From positions 42,408,757-42,472,756 of the forward strand of contig OZ029913.1 in NCBI GenBank assembly GCA_964023275.1: DNA of 64,000 bases, in the 5' to 3' direction. Positions 1 to 11,113 of this stretch are shown one piece after another. The position numbers and the translations under genes are program-made. Each line of letters begins with the position of its first letter. The stretch's first letter is position 1. The notes under the pieces are model-generated. The model was not told the origin of the DNA. It saw only the letters and a list, made by a program, of their open reading frames with translations, and searched no databases. Source of the DNA: Norana najaformis (lineage: Eukaryota; Annelida; Clitellata; Crassiclitellata; Hormogastridae).

Positions 1-345
1 ATTAATAGGCGTTTTCCGGTAAAAATCGCTCGTCGTCAGGGCCTAGGCGGAAAAATTTCTCTCGTCGGTTAAGGGTTAAATTGAAGCGAGAAGAGAGATA
101 ACGGGAAGAGGAAGATCAGGATAAGATTTTTGGAAAAGTAACATTTTCAGTCTTGAGTGAAAGACCACCGCAGAAATTGCAAGATGTGTAGTGTTGGTGA
201 GTTCGTATGATGGATCAGATGATTGGCGTAATTCTGGCGGGAGTTTATTCCAGATGGGTGGAGCAGCTATGGCTATGAAGCGACTTCCAAATTTTAAGGA
301 TGAGGTGACTGGAGGGTGACGACCGCTGCTGTGGTCTTCAATCAG
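1..345 (-). mobile_element. L2/CR1-like LINE, 3' coding end
   Basis: Read on the minus strand, 288 down to 76 is open and ends in a stop. It contains the C-terminal signature of L2/CR1-type reverse transcriptases: a block like APPIWNKLPPELRQSSD followed by FHSRLKMLLFQKSYP. In this family such a block (wNsLP..lR, then F+s.LKt.LF..aY) closes ORF2. Bases up to about 345 give weaker matches in shifted frames. The element leaves the window at base 1, so its 3' tail is only partly visible. Confidence 0.7.
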
Positions 346-1009
346 ACATCTGGTTTTTATATACGACTCTGATAAAGGTTAAGGTAGCACGCTGCTAGAT
401 AGCCTTGTTCCAGCGCTTTTGAGATGTACTGTAAATGCACTATATAAATACTAATATAGACCCTACATGCATGCAAACACGTCTCTATAGAGACTAAGTT
501 TACTCATAAGCGTGGTCCTGGAATTTAAAGGACCATGCGGCTGAAGTGCAAGCACGATCAGAGACTTTTAAACCTCTTCTAAACTGACTTTAAAATGCAA
601 GTGTCTGAATCTAACCCACACTAACTCGGCATGCAAAAAGAACTTTCGGTAGTAATCTCGTAGTTGTAGCCGATGTTTGACTTTAGCTATAGCTGTCTTA
701 GTAAAGCTACTAATTGTGGTAAATTATACAAAGTTTTTTTTCAATCAACAACCAGTAACAGTGCAGTATCAGAACCCGTAAAATATCGCTCGTAAAAATA
801 CAAAGCTCCATTTAGAAACCCTTAAAACAATTACATCGACACAACATAGTCATGAATTTCGCTAATCATAAGCTGCTACGAAACCCAGTCCAAGAGTATG
901 ATTTGCGAACTAATGTAAGGTAGACGTAAAAGGATCCATGATGATGTATGTACATAATGTATCTGGGCATTATATGGCGCCTTTGGGGTGCCTCTCAAAA
1001 TGCGCTTCT
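346..1009. other. No gene recognised
   Basis: AT-rich sequence with no long open frame, no clear repeat ends and no recognisable protein similarity on either strand. Confidence 0.5.
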
Positions 1010-1240
1010 CGCTGGCATCAGCGATGTTAGCGTCCTAACAAAACGACAAGTTCCTGGGAACAGGCCCGGATTCAGTAGCGGAACTTCAAATTTCGGGCCC
1101 TACGCAGACTATTGGAGCGCTGGTGAAGGATCTCACTCGATTAATTCATGGAAAAAAGGGCAATATCGAGGCCATACGGTTGCTATAGAAAACATTTACA
1201 TTTACTCAATGGGGCCTTTTTATCATCTCTGGGTGATCCC
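1010..1240 (+). repeat. Decayed tRNA-like SINE (copy 1 of 2)
   Basis: This stretch aligns over about 200 bases with the minus strand of 45665-45955. Shared blocks include GGTGAAGGATCTCAC (here) and GGTGATGAAGGATCTCAC (there), then GAGGCCATACGG. The other copy has weak RNA polymerase III A- and B-box-like motifs at its head, so a tRNA-derived SINE is inferred. A 194-codon open frame that crosses it has no recognisable similarity and is taken as chance. Confidence 0.5.
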
Positions 1241-2334
1241 TGTCTTGGATTTGGACCCGGGTCCTCCGCAGCTGCGGGCACATAGTTACGACTGTGCCCG
1301 GATTAAGGGTTATTGTGGCCTCTTAATACAAGGTAATGTTGGTCTTTCTCCTCATCTCCTTCTCCCTTCCCGCATCGAAGCGGCTACTACAAAGACACAG
1401 ATGGGAGAGGGTCTGAGGATGCATGTTAACATTTCCATGTTAAGTCATTACGCGGAGACTCTCAAGGCGAATCCCCAGCCGCCGTTACTTTTCGATTCAC
1501 TTAAAATTAAATGCTACTCTAAGCTTTCTTGAGGCCACCTTGACTAAGATTTATTTGCTGGATAGATCATTAAATAATCACGGTAATTGTATTTGTACGA
1601 GTCCCGTTTTGTTCCCGCAATTGATCTACCAAATTTAGAGGAATAAAAATTTATGCGTCGTCGGATGAGGACCCCTCCCCCTTCATGTTGCAGGACACCT
1701 AGGCAGCTGCCTAATTTGCCTATGGTCTAACCTGCGCCTGTGTAAGAACGATGCTCGTGTAGCTGATGTAGGTCTGATTCATTCCTCCAACGCTGTGGCA
1801 GAGAAACTGGCCACAAACTTTGGCTGAATCGGGCTTAGCTCAAGGGAATGAATGCTTTTCGTCTCTATATAGGGCAACTTACAGACTTAAAGGCGGGTGC
1901 AAGTGATTGCTGTTCTAAGCACTTAGCGTCTCTTGGAGCCGTGGCCACATTATTTTCAGCGTATGTTGCGTATCTTCGATCATCCAGAGAATTATGCTGT
2001 TAGTCGAACGACCCTTGATGTTGCTTAGGCACGAAAGTGCAAAAGCGTCTACAACGTCGACCATCTTAGTGAAACATCTCGGCCTGTTAGGCTGTAGCCT
2101 ATGTTTTGACGTCGTTAATCTTCTAGTTTTGAGACTCGAGTGCTTTTGATCATGTTAATTTCCTATCGCAGCTGCGCATCGCTTGCTTTCTCTGCCTGTC
2201 TGCGTCTATCTGTTAGTCCGTATCTCTGTGTGTGTACCACTGTTCGTCGGTCTCAGTGCGGTTTTCTTTCTTGAGCGGCAATGCGCGTGTGGTTGACTAT
2301 TAGACGAAACATGTGTGCACATGCGCCCGGCGCT
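1241..2334. other. No gene recognised
   Basis: No supported coding region, RNA or repeat boundary seen. Confidence 0.5.
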
Positions 2335-2475
2335 CATGACCGCATATATATATAATGGATAAATGTACGTACGTGTAATATAATAATATTTGTAAATACA
2401 TGCATTAGTTTAATAGTATATAATTATATATATTGATATATTTGGATTGTAAATATATATATATATAAATTCAAG
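2335..2475. repeat. AT-rich simple repeat
   Basis: Runs of alternating AT and TATA words around 2343-2353 and 2405-2468. Confidence 0.7.
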
Positions 2476-2790
2476 AGCAGAGGCGGATCCAAAGTTGCGT
2501 GCGTAGGGGCAATGGGATTTCCAGAGGGATGCCACGTTCCATGCACAAGTCTGGTCTGAGGGGCGCCGGCATATATCCAAGAGGGGCGGGAGCCGAACCG
2601 CCTCTGAGCCTATGGCTAACTCCACAACTGTTCACAAGTCATATATACGTGCATATATATGCAGAGGCGTCGATCCCTTGTGAAGATAGGGGTACCCGGC
2701 ACGGGGCGAGCGCGGTGGCTGGGGCGAAGCATGTAGTTGATTCCAGAGGCAAAGCCCCTGGTCGGGTTAGAGGTGAACCCCTCTGAAGCT
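2476..2790. mobile_element. hAT-type terminal sequences, non-autonomous
   Basis: Two GC-richer blocks start with CAGAGGCG (near 2476 and near 2662), followed by GATCC. This resembles the CAGTGGCGGATCC-type ends of hAT elements, also seen at 58411. A GGCAAAGCCCC word near 2749 recurs inverted near 59796 inside the hAT at 58411-59902. No matching right end or target duplication was found. Confidence 0.35.
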
Positions 2791-3290
2791 GAAAACATTC
2801 GCATAGCTAAGGCCAATTGTTGTGTCTCATGGATTTCAGCGTCAATACATAAGTCAAGAGCCTAGGTCCACTACAACACTCATGGTCGAATTTCCAATGG
2901 GTCCACCATATGGGCTTGGCTACATAAGACCATTGCTCTTCATTTCCGCCTATATTAGTTCCACGCCAAACCCCTAGTATATCCTTATAAATGTTTAAAC
3001 CTTTTCACGATGATGCTTATTTTATATTGTTTCGTCTGTTATCTTGTTTGTTACTGTTTTCCTTAACTCAGACTAGTCGTAATAGCCACACGCCTAGTGT
3101 AGCGAGAACAGCTACAGAATAGCAACTCAGATTCGCGACATTTGAAAGTCAGTTTACATAGGTCAGTCATACTGTATTATGCAGTAGGCTTAATGCAGGC
3201 ACGTGGTCCCCGCACGTTGGGATAAGGGGTTACTTGCCCCCGAATTTTAAATCTAACTATGTAACATTAATAATATTATTAATTTTAAAT
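2791..3290. other. No gene recognised
   Basis: No supported feature in this AT-rich stretch. Confidence 0.5.
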
Positions 3291-3294
3291 ATTC

Positions 3295-4050
3295 AGCTTG
3301 TCAATTGTACTGAATGCGCACGCAGTCTAGGCATAATATTTGACTCCATTGTGTCATTTTCTAATCGTGTTGGTGTCATATGCAAATCAACTCAATTTCC
3401 GATACGAGATATTCGTAGGATCAGATCTTTTTTGCCTCATACTGTCTTAATCACACTAGCCAATGCATTGGTTTCCAGCAGGCTTGACTACTGGAACTCA
3501 ATCTTACTGGCATCACTAAGAGAGATTTGCACGAACTACAAATGGTTCAACACTTTATGGCCAGAAACATAACAGAAACATCTGAGTATCAGCATGTCAC
3601 ACCAATATTGCATTCGTTACACTGGTCGGCCATCGAGCAAAGAATCTAGTTTAAAATCTGTCTTATAGTCACAAAGTACTCCATTTAAATCATACCAACA
3701 AATACTGCACTCGATCAGTGGACACTGTGGCTCGAGTTGTGACTCGTACCAGAACAGTGTTGGGTTTTAGAGTGTTCTCAGTTGCTGGTCCACGGCTTTG
3801 GAATTCGCTCTCAAAAAGTTCTATTCGTTCTTTGATGTTATTCGGGTCTAAATGTAAGACCCATCCGTTTCAAGTTGCTTACCCATCGTAGCCTAACTTC
3901 TGGTTCTCTGACTTATAGGAATTCGACCTGGCCTCTCCAATGGATTATTATTTTGATTTCAATCTCATTTGAAACAACCATCGATTGATGCCTCGGGCAT
4001 TATATTAACGGCGCTATAGACGTTATTAGGTTAGATTAGAGTAGATTAGA
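3295..4050 (+). mobile_element. L2-like LINE, RT C-terminus and 3' tail
   Basis: The open segment 3234-3572 carries the conserved L2-like RT block: ARSLGIIFDS, then HIRD-like PIRDIRRIRSFLP, then ANALVSSRLDYWNSIL. After frame shifts, the rest of the RT C-terminus and a 3' UTR follow (GATGCCTCGGGCATTAT, GGCGCTATAGACG). It ends in a GTTAGATTAGA-type tail near 4022-4050. The same tail recurs near 33240, 34790 (minus), 59330 and 63330. The 5' end is truncated, as usual for LINEs. Confidence 0.8.
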
Positions 4051-4061
4051 AAAATTAAATT

Positions 4062-4260
4062 CACATATATGTAAACATTTACATATATACGTACGTACGT
4101 ACCTACCTACCTACATACAAATATGCATATAGGCCTACACACAGGCCTACATGCAAACATACACACATACATTCGCAGAGACAGACACGAGCACATCCCT
4201 ACATGCATTCATACCTGTATACACTCATGCATACAAACAGATATACACTCACTCCACCCA
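4062..4260. repeat. ACAT/ACGT-type microsatellite
   Basis: Imperfect tetranucleotide runs (ACGTACGTACGT, CCTACCTACCTA, ACATACAT) directly after the LINE tail. Confidence 0.8.
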
Positions 4261-4494
4261 ACATAATTTGAAGTAAAAAATAAGCACAATAAGTTATTAC
4301 ATGCATCGGTCAATATTTCTAGTCTAACACCGGCTTCTGGGTAACTGAGGTGAGCTGTGTTGGGTTAGAATGGGGTGGAATTAGGTTGATGAGGTAGGGT
4401 ATGGTGGGATGAGACTCGAGTGCATGGTTAGCATCTCCGTTTCATTTAATTTCAATTGGCGTCATAAATCGGTGCAATTGAAAGAAATGGTTAG

Positions 4495-4525
4495 TTGATG
4501 GATGGATGGATGGATGAATGGATGG

Positions 4526-4561
<36 letters not shown>

Positions 4562-4700
4562 ATGGATGGAAGGATGGATAGAAGAATGGATGGATGGATG
4601 GATGGATGGGGTGGGATTAGGTTGAAAGACGGATTGATGGATAGATCGATGGGTAGGTGGGAACTGGGTGGGTGAGTGGATGGGTGGGTGGGTGGAAGTG
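4495..4700. repeat. GGAT tetranucleotide array
   Basis: About 200 bases of imperfect GATG/GGAT repeats, turning into GGGTGGGT near 4665-4692. The proline/histidine/serine-rich frame on the minus strand is only its translation. Confidence 0.9.
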
Positions 4701-5204
4701 ATAGAGGCAAAGATAGAGATTACCGTACCTTTGTAATGTAATTAATTACTCGTCAGACATGACTTGGAACGACTTGCCAGACATTGTAACTGACTTACCC
4801 AAATGAGACTTTTGTGACACGCAGCGGAAGCCAGGACTTGCCATGAGTTAGTCTTAAGGGAACTGACTTGGGAATGTGGTAGCTGCTATCAGTCGCTGCA
4901 ATTGTCATCTCCCGCGAGTAGAATCTCGGAAAATAGTTCAACTGCTGCTGCTGCTGATGATGATGAGAAGGTGGAAGATGAAGATTGGGATGATGTCGAT
5001 GATGGTGGTAGCTGTAGGTACAGAACATCTCGCCTGTCCAGCTGCCTCCGTAGTCAAAACTGATGTCGTACAAATTGCATTTGCTCATCATGATCAATAG
5101 ATCGAACTGCAACGGTAATGCTGAGCAGGTGATTGTATTGCGCTTCTGCTGCAGTATCCAGTGTTTGGTATCCGTTTCTTTCCTATTCTTGTCCAATTTG
5201 ATTT
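4701..5204. other. Intergenic, with short GAT/CTG repeat
   Basis: A CTGCTGCTGCTGATGATGATG run near 4942-4962 and GATGATG near 4990-5005. Open frames on both strands are low-complexity and show no known domain. Confidence 0.5.
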
Positions 5205-5490
5205 AGTCTTACCTAATAAAATCTACTTCAATCTAATCTAATTTAGTCTAGTCTAATATGGTAAAGTCCAATCTATTATAAATTTATAATCAATCTATTC
5301 TCATTCAGTCTACTCGAATTAAGTCTAATACGGTCTATTCTAGTTCAATCTAATCAATTCAATCTAATCTACTCTTATTCAATTCAGTTCAATCTAATCA
5401 ATTCAATCTAATCTACTCTTATTCAATTCAGTTCAATCTAATCAATTCAATCTAATCTACTCTTATTCAATTCAGTTCAATCTAATATAA
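5205..5490. repeat. CTAAT-rich minisatellite, 45-bp period
   Basis: From 5205 the sequence is a decayed CTAAT/TCTAAT run. From about 5350 to 5490 a unit of about 45 bases, containing CAATCTAATCTACTC and TTCAATTCAGTTCAATC, repeats three times almost perfectly. The CTAAT word is the complement of the TTAGATTAG tail of the L2-like LINEs here, so an expanded LINE tail is a reasonable origin. Confidence 0.8.
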
Positions 5491-6790
5491 TCTGGAGACT
5501 TCTGTAGTGTCGTAACCAACTAATGGTCGCTTGGATGCGAGACTTTGGGCAGATCCAGTCAAGATCCAAGGAATTCAGATAGCCTGAGATGACTATTCTG
5601 GTGCTGATCACTTGTAGTCTAAGTGGCACAAATGAATGATAGGCTACAGCCCATCTAGTGTTAAGTCGTTAGTTCGATGCCTGGCTTAACTGTAGTAAGC
5701 AGAGAAGTATCTTCTGTAGTATTGTAACAGAAGGCTTATGTAAAGCACTTCTGAGAAACTGTTGGTCAAACGTACCAATGCGATTTTCTTGCAATTCCTG
5801 TGGTCATAATATCTCCGGATTAAGTTAATGCTCGCTCTAACTGTGTAGTAAAGTTAACTAAACAGCCCTCAAATGTGTACAGTTCTATTGCTCCACCTCG
5901 CCTATACGTAGGCCTATCACTACTTGTCTGGTTTAAGAAAGGTTAAATAACTACCTTTTAATTCTGTAGTAAAATGCTACTCTTGCTGTGTGCAAAGTAC
6001 ACGACTAAGTCAAACACACGCACCTAGACTTTCGACTGCTTGCAACTGAAGGGTGGTTTCGAGCAACGTCACCTGTGGCAGTTACAAACAAATTCGTGAA
6101 CTCAAAAGTACTTTCGACAGACGTTGTTTTCAGACCAAAAAAGAGCAGATCAATGGAGGATACGGAGTTTACTGTGCAGTCAGGAAGCGAATCTTTCTAT
6201 ACGCAAAACTCGAAACGGTCAGTACTATAGCGTATACATATCTAAGTGTATGTTTTGTCTTTGTCTCCTTTCCCTTTATTTCGGGGTCGGCGGATATAAT
6301 CCAAGTCAGACGAGACTCTGTGTAGAGTTGAAACGGATTTTTCGCGCTAAGTTGAATGTCGACAATGATGTGGTTAAAACGTTCGCGACCGAACGAACAG
6401 ATTAGATCGACTTGGGGATTGGTATATGCGGTAATGTAGAACGCCCGCATCCCCCCACCCTCTCACGCACCCCCACCCACCTACTCACAGAGTGCATGCG
6501 TGTGTGTGGACTTGTTCCTGCAGCATAGAAACAGTATTTTGTCAATATTGGATAATAGTGTGGCTAGAACGCTTACAGGCTGAAAATATAGACGTCGATG
6601 ATTTCTATAAGTTGTCAGTCGATCGGGCTTCGAACTGTCTACTCGCCAGATTCGTAGCATGGCCTGAACTCTAAAGAAGACACACAGCCTTTTGATTTTC
6701 GTATAATTAGGAAAACGAACAGTTCAATCACAACAATACTTGAGATGTCGAATATAGTTTGAAACACACGAATCTATCAGCGACATTTTT
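5491..6790. other. No gene established; one weak exon candidate
   Basis: Bases 6153-6217 start with ATG in a good context, encode 21 codons (MEDTEFTVQSGSESF...) and end in front of a GTCAGT donor-like site. No similarity is recognised and no partner exon was found, so it is recorded only as a possibility. The rest shows nothing. Confidence 0.25.
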
Positions 6791-6794
6791 AGCT

Positions 6795-6880
6795 AAAATT
6801 ACCAACTGAGCACAAGACAGACTACTGCTGCAAAATCTTCTTCGCAGCTCCAAACAATGCATCTGTGATTGTATTTTACA
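6795..6880 (-). repeat. Head segment of the 5S-derived repeat
   Basis: The reverse complement matches the head of the repeats at 7908 and 63400 (blocks AGCTGCGAAGAAGATTTTGC and GTCTGTCTTGTGCTCAG), with few changes over about 85 bases. It stops where the 5S-like part of those copies begins. With the + copy at 7918 it forms an inverted pair about 1.1 kb apart. Confidence 0.7.
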
Positions 6881-6944
6881 TGGTGTTTCACGTCAAGTCA
6901 GCAGACAAGCATTGACATGCCTCCTGCGATTGTGCAAGCGTCGA

Positions 6945-7115
6945 TTTTCCAAAATCTTCCACTTTTGTGCAAGCGTTGTTTTTTTAAATACCATTGACTC
7001 ATCATTACGTAGGCTTGACGCTTTCCGTGCGAGCGCCCATGTGATAAAATGCGCGTATCGGCCAGAATCACTGCTGAATCACGCAGCACGCAGGGCGCAG
7101 CCAGCCAATCACAAA
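6945..7115 (-). repeat. Unclassified repeat R1, copy 1
   Basis: The reverse complement aligns with 47870-48020 over about 150 bases: GCGCCCTG, CAGTGATTCT, CGCGCATTTTATCAC and GATGAGTCA appear in the same order and spacing. A third, partial copy lies at 9158-9235. The ends are not defined and there is no coding capacity. Confidence 0.55.
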
Positions 7116-7229
7116 CACGTTAACAACTTATGACTAATCGGCATGACGTCGCGGAAACTTCCAATATAAACGCGCTTAAGACATTCTGAATAATCACCGG
7201 AAAAATCACGCTCAACTAGGCGAAAATTC

Positions 7230-7680
7230 ATTATGACATAGGCCTACTGCTAGACAGTATGGATAAGATGCAGTCAACAGACAGTAAACTTGCTATTGCA
7301 TGTTAAAGTCTAAAATATACTATATTTAAAGTAGTATTTGGTACCATCAGACACCAGTATGCCTTATTAGAAAACTCGCATAAAACGTTCGCTTCGAAGC
7401 AGATTCAACGTTACCTACCAGCAGACAATTTTGCATAAACTTTAAAAAGCCTACAGTAATGTCTGTCAACTGGAAGTTTTGTCTAATTACAACAAGAGGT
7501 CACAATAATATCTGGTTATAAAGCGCATCCATAGGCTACAACGGAAGTGCTTTATTACCAGACAGTTGGTCTACTCTGGTCACATTAGTGTCTGCTGTTT
7601 CCTGCAGACATTATCTTCAACAGTGTATCGAGAGTCGACATTACCTTGAATGAACGATATATCCATAAAGGCAAACGTGG
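7230..7680. repeat. Unclassified repeat R2, copy 1
   Basis: Non-coding stretch dense in CAGAC/GTCTG words. Its 3' part (7558-7640: AGACAGTTGGTCTAC, TAGTGTCTGCT, CAGACAT, AACAGTGT) aligns with 62036-62110. A looser relative is at 8690-8900. Confidence 0.45.
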
Positions 7681-7907
7681 TTAGTCGTGCACAGTCACAG
7701 TGTCAACATGTTTTGCCTCACAACCGCCCGACTGCCACAGAACAGATTTGTCACATTTGCTAAGACGCCGTTCTCTGCTTTTGTTATCAGCCGATTAATG
7801 CCTGGCATATTGGCCAATAAAAGATCACTTAGACATATCACATGCACTTAGGTATCCCGCTTGGCTTTATTTATACGACGTTATGCTTGTCCACTGACTT
7901 GGCGTGA

Positions 7908-8165
7908 AGCAGCCTATAAGATACGACGATCACAGATGCAGTGTTGGGAGCTGCGAAGAAGATTTTGCGGCAGTGGTCTGTCTTGCGCGCAGTTAGTTAC
8001 AAATGTGCAGCAAAGTTAAGACTATCGAGCCGGGTTCATACATGGATGGGTGACCGTCCATGGAATACCACGCCACATGGCGCCAGCTCAGCCGTCAATC
8101 CTTTTGCAGTCGGTAAATGAGTACCAGGAGAAGTTGGGAGGTGAAAAAAGGTGTCCTATCGTTGC
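7908..8165 (+). repeat. 5S rRNA-derived SINE
   Basis: A 100-base head is followed by a stretch (8011-8072) that follows 5S rRNA gene sequence through its internal promoter. AAGTTAAGACTATCG corresponds to the A-box region AAGCTAAGCAGGGTCG, and TGGATGGGTGACC to the C-box TGGATGGGAGACC; GGAATACC follows in both. Downstream, CAGCTCAGCCGTCAATCC and CGGTAAATGAGTACCAG resemble tails shared by many invertebrate SINEs. It is therefore a 5S-promoted SINE (SINE3-like type), not a 5S gene. Confidence 0.65.
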
Positions 8166-9157
8166 ATTTTGTCGTCATTTCTGTGCCTCAGCCCAATGGT
8201 CCTCCTTCGTCGAGACTACGCTTCTGAGGAGTTTCTTTTAGAGGCATGTAATGAGTTCTTTACGTTTACCTTTACCAAGTTCATTAGAGGTGTTTAAAAC
8301 GCATGTTAACCTGACCTTTACTTGGTCCCCCTGCGAACAGGCCTATATATCTCTGGCCACCTGTTGTCATATATAGGCCGAGCGAAAGGCCCATTGAGAC
8401 TGCAAGGGGACTTCTCAGGCTCGATTGTTCAATACAACTTTAAAGAGATGGCTGTCTGAAGGCAGACAGATACTTAGTAGCTCTTCAACTACGTGATTGT
8501 GCGTGTGTTAAGGATTGGCGAAGAAGAATCGATTAGATGCTTGATCGATCTGCCAACCCATAACCGTTCTTATGGGCAGACTTCGTTTCTGTCGGGAACA
8601 TGACATCTAATCGTGAGGCCATCAGTCAATATGTTTGCGTGTGTGCACTCTTAAGGGTAATGTCCGGAAGCGGTAGTCACTGTTGTAGCCAGATCGCCTA
8701 TAAGCATAAATTGTCTAGTAATGAATCACCGTCATTGTAGCCTACACTCCTAAGCAATGTGTGGAAATATGAAACATCATAATGTAGCATAGACAGCAAC
8801 TATCTAGTATAAAGCACAGCCGCTGAGGTCTACAGCTAGACAGTAATGTGGCCTTTTATAGTAATTGGATCAAGTTGTCTGGCAGGTGAACATCATGAAT
8901 ATGCATGAACAATGTATATAGACTTATTTTGCAAATATCTCCCTTTTCGCTATGCGACGTGATCGTAATCGTAATCTTCAAATTTCTAAAGCGCTAATTA
9001 AAGCTAAGCGCAGGGCACCAGCTTATTCATGACCGTTGCGTCAAGTCAGTGGGATTGTCCAAAGATGCCATGTGAAGAACCAAGTCCGCTTGCCAAAAGA
9101 AAATAGAGAGGAGAAGAAAGGAGCTGTTAGGGAGGGTTGTGTTTAAGCTCAGAAATG
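8166..9157. other. Non-coding, repeat remnants
   Basis: Bases 8240-8330 weakly resemble the end of a LINE coding region in one frame. Bases 8690-8900 resemble repeat R2. No supported gene. Confidence 0.35.
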
Positions 9158-9235
9158 GGTTTTTGAATAACGCATGATGGCGCAATAGCAGGAAATTGTT
9201 CTAAACCAGTTTGTACTGGTCTGCTGGCTTGGTTC
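9158..9235 (+). repeat. Unclassified repeat R1, partial copy
   Basis: Aligns with 47985-48058, including TCTAAACC followed by ACTGGTCTGCTG and CTTGG. Confidence 0.45.
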
Positions 9236-9886
9236 GAAAGGAATGTTTAAGAGAGTACGGAGATTTTGTAGCAGGGAGAACGTAAAGATTTGTAGCACCG
9301 GTCTGTTTAATGTTTAAGATTTTTACAACGCGGAAGTGAAGCCTACGCGTTTTCGTCGCACAACGTTACAGCATTTTAAAGGAAGAATTCATTTTTTTAT
9401 CCCATAAATTCAAAACATGTTTTGACTGAAACTTTAGAATTTCTGTAACCATTGGGCAAACTTGTGTCAAAAGTGTAAAAGATTATCTATACAACTGCAT
9501 AGTTTGGGTTCATTACTGCATAAAATCATCAAAGATTACCGAGTTTTTCTCATGCAATTCTTGAAAAATTTGGCCTACACACAAAAACAATATCCCACAG
9601 AAACTCTTTCCACTCCCTGGTTCTGCCACTGCTCAGCTCAGTCCAGCAGGACAGCGCTACCTGAACATAACTCATTGAAAGTATAACATTTGGAGTTGAT
9701 ATTTAGCATGCATTTTTAAAACTCCGTTAAATTTTAGACCTCTTCACCCCTAGTTGTGAGGGTTACAACGGAAATGGAACTGTGTCAATACACGAGTCTC
9801 GATGATGATTTTCATTTACCACGTAACGACTGTTCATTACCAGCAGCATTATTGTTAAACCGGCAGTCTTCATGTTTCATTTAATA
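9236..9886. other. No gene recognised
   Basis: AT-rich, with short open frames only and nothing recognised. Confidence 0.5.
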
Positions 9887-10142
9887 TCAGTTTGAGCCGA
9901 TAGCAAAGTAAGTAGGCCTAAAGCACCCATGCCCCATGAGGAAGAACTTGGAAACGGGGTCAGCGCATCGCAGCACTTGCAGTTTATTTCCAAGCTTACA
10001 AAGTTACCAAAGTAGGACCCTATACTGCTTGGTGACAAAGACACGTGTGCTTTAACAACTTGCTCAGGGACATGACACGGAGTCGAACCCGCAACCTCAT
10101 GATTATTGCCCAATTGCGTTACCGATAGACCACCGTGTTGCA
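9887..10142 (-). repeat. tRNA-derived SINE
   Basis: On the minus strand the element starts with an A-box-like TGGTCTATCGGTA (about 10120-10132) and, about 35 bases later, a B box GGTTCGACTCC (near 10085). These are spaced as in a tRNA gene. A tRNA-unrelated body of about 160 bases follows. The acceptor stem of a real tRNA is absent. Confidence 0.7.
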
Positions 10143-10320
10143 CAAGGGCATATATATTTGCCCTGATATTATGCAAAAACGTGGCACTATGAGCTCAAGC
10201 CTGCTGCTAATTAAACAGAAAACTAGTTGCTACGTGCCTTTCGTACGCTCGAAATGTTTTACTGGCCGCATCATTCGCTGTAATTCTAGCGATGCAGGCC
10301 TACAGTTGACAGCCTGTAGG

Positions 10321-10900
10321 ACAGGGCGACTCAAAATGCGGACCGCGGTCCAAATTCGGACCGCCGAGACACTTTTTGCGAAACGCACAAAGGTCCTGAA
10401 ACTGAAAATTTGTCCACACTTATTACTTACAAATCAACTCACCTAAGTAGTTTCTCCTGTACAGTTTTGCCCTAGAAAATCATGCTGAACCCATTCAAAT
10501 TTCTTCTTTTTGGTGACTATAGACAGCAAGACAACTTTTCTCTGTCTCTTAGGCAGCAATCACCTCAGCTTGAAGCTACTGAGCTTCAGGCAGAACACAC
10601 TCTGACACTGAACCTTGGGAAAGTGCTATAACGAATTTCTAAAGTTTCAAGAAATTAATGTCACAGATATCTGGACTAAGTTTGTCAGCCATTTTTAATA
10701 TCCTAACACTAGAAAACTTGCAATACATAATTAAATCAATGAACAGAAGTTCCCTCACTTTAAGCACTTTCACAAGGCATTGAGAATCACACAGACCTCA
10801 TACTCTCCCCATTGAAAGCATAAAAAAGCTCAAAAACAAATTTACAGGGGCCGGACAATACTACATCGATTTAGGAAATACGCAATAGTATGTAAAAGCA
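10321..10900 (+). mobile_element. hAT element remnant (ZBED/GTF2IRD2 type)
   Basis: The left edge CAGGGCGACTCAAAATGCGG, then ACCGCGGTCC, resembles hAT ends of the type CAG..GT...CAAA.TGCGGCCCGCGG. Around 10540-10690 the broken frames give QLEATELQAEHTL and EFLKFQEINVTDIWTKFVSH, similar to the C-terminal part of ZBED/GTF2IRD2-like hAT transposases. The catalytic core and right end are not seen. Confidence 0.45.
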
Positions 10901-10944
10901 ATAATTATATAAGAGCAAACCACGATCCAACAGACGACGGTGAC

Positions 10945-11110
10945 CACGTTCAGTGGCGGCTCTAAGGGAGAACAGGGGCCAGTGCCCCCCAACTGAGTGT
11001 CTGGCCCCCCAGTGGCCCCCAAAATTTAAACCCGATCAGTTATAAAATCGGACATTTAATTTTACATTTTCACAGGCGAGATTTACTTACTTGTGAAGAA
11101 GTTTACTAAC
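10945..11110 (+). mobile_element. hAT-like terminus
   Basis: Starts CAGTGGCGGCTCTAAGG, then a C-rich stretch with GGCCCCCCAGTGGCCCCC. This has the style of the CAGTGGCGGATCC ends at 58411. No right partner was found, and it may mark the edge of the element carrying the neighbouring THAP exon. Confidence 0.3.
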
Positions 11111-11113
11111 CTC

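Noticed and set aside
948-1532. 194-codon open frame on the + strand
   Set aside because: It runs through a SINE shared with 45665-45955 and has no recognisable protein similarity.
4462-4710. Proline/serine/histidine-rich frame, minus strand
   Set aside because: Pure translation of the GGAT array.
5350-5490. CRISPR-like array (regular repeats)
   Set aside because: Tandem minisatellite without unique spacers, in a eukaryotic sequence.
8011-8072. 5S rRNA gene
   Set aside because: Only the internal promoter part is similar, with many changes, and it sits inside a repeat with a foreign head and tail.
10080-10142. Functional tRNA gene on the minus strand
   Set aside because: A and B boxes are present, but there is no acceptor stem pairing; it is followed by a SINE body.
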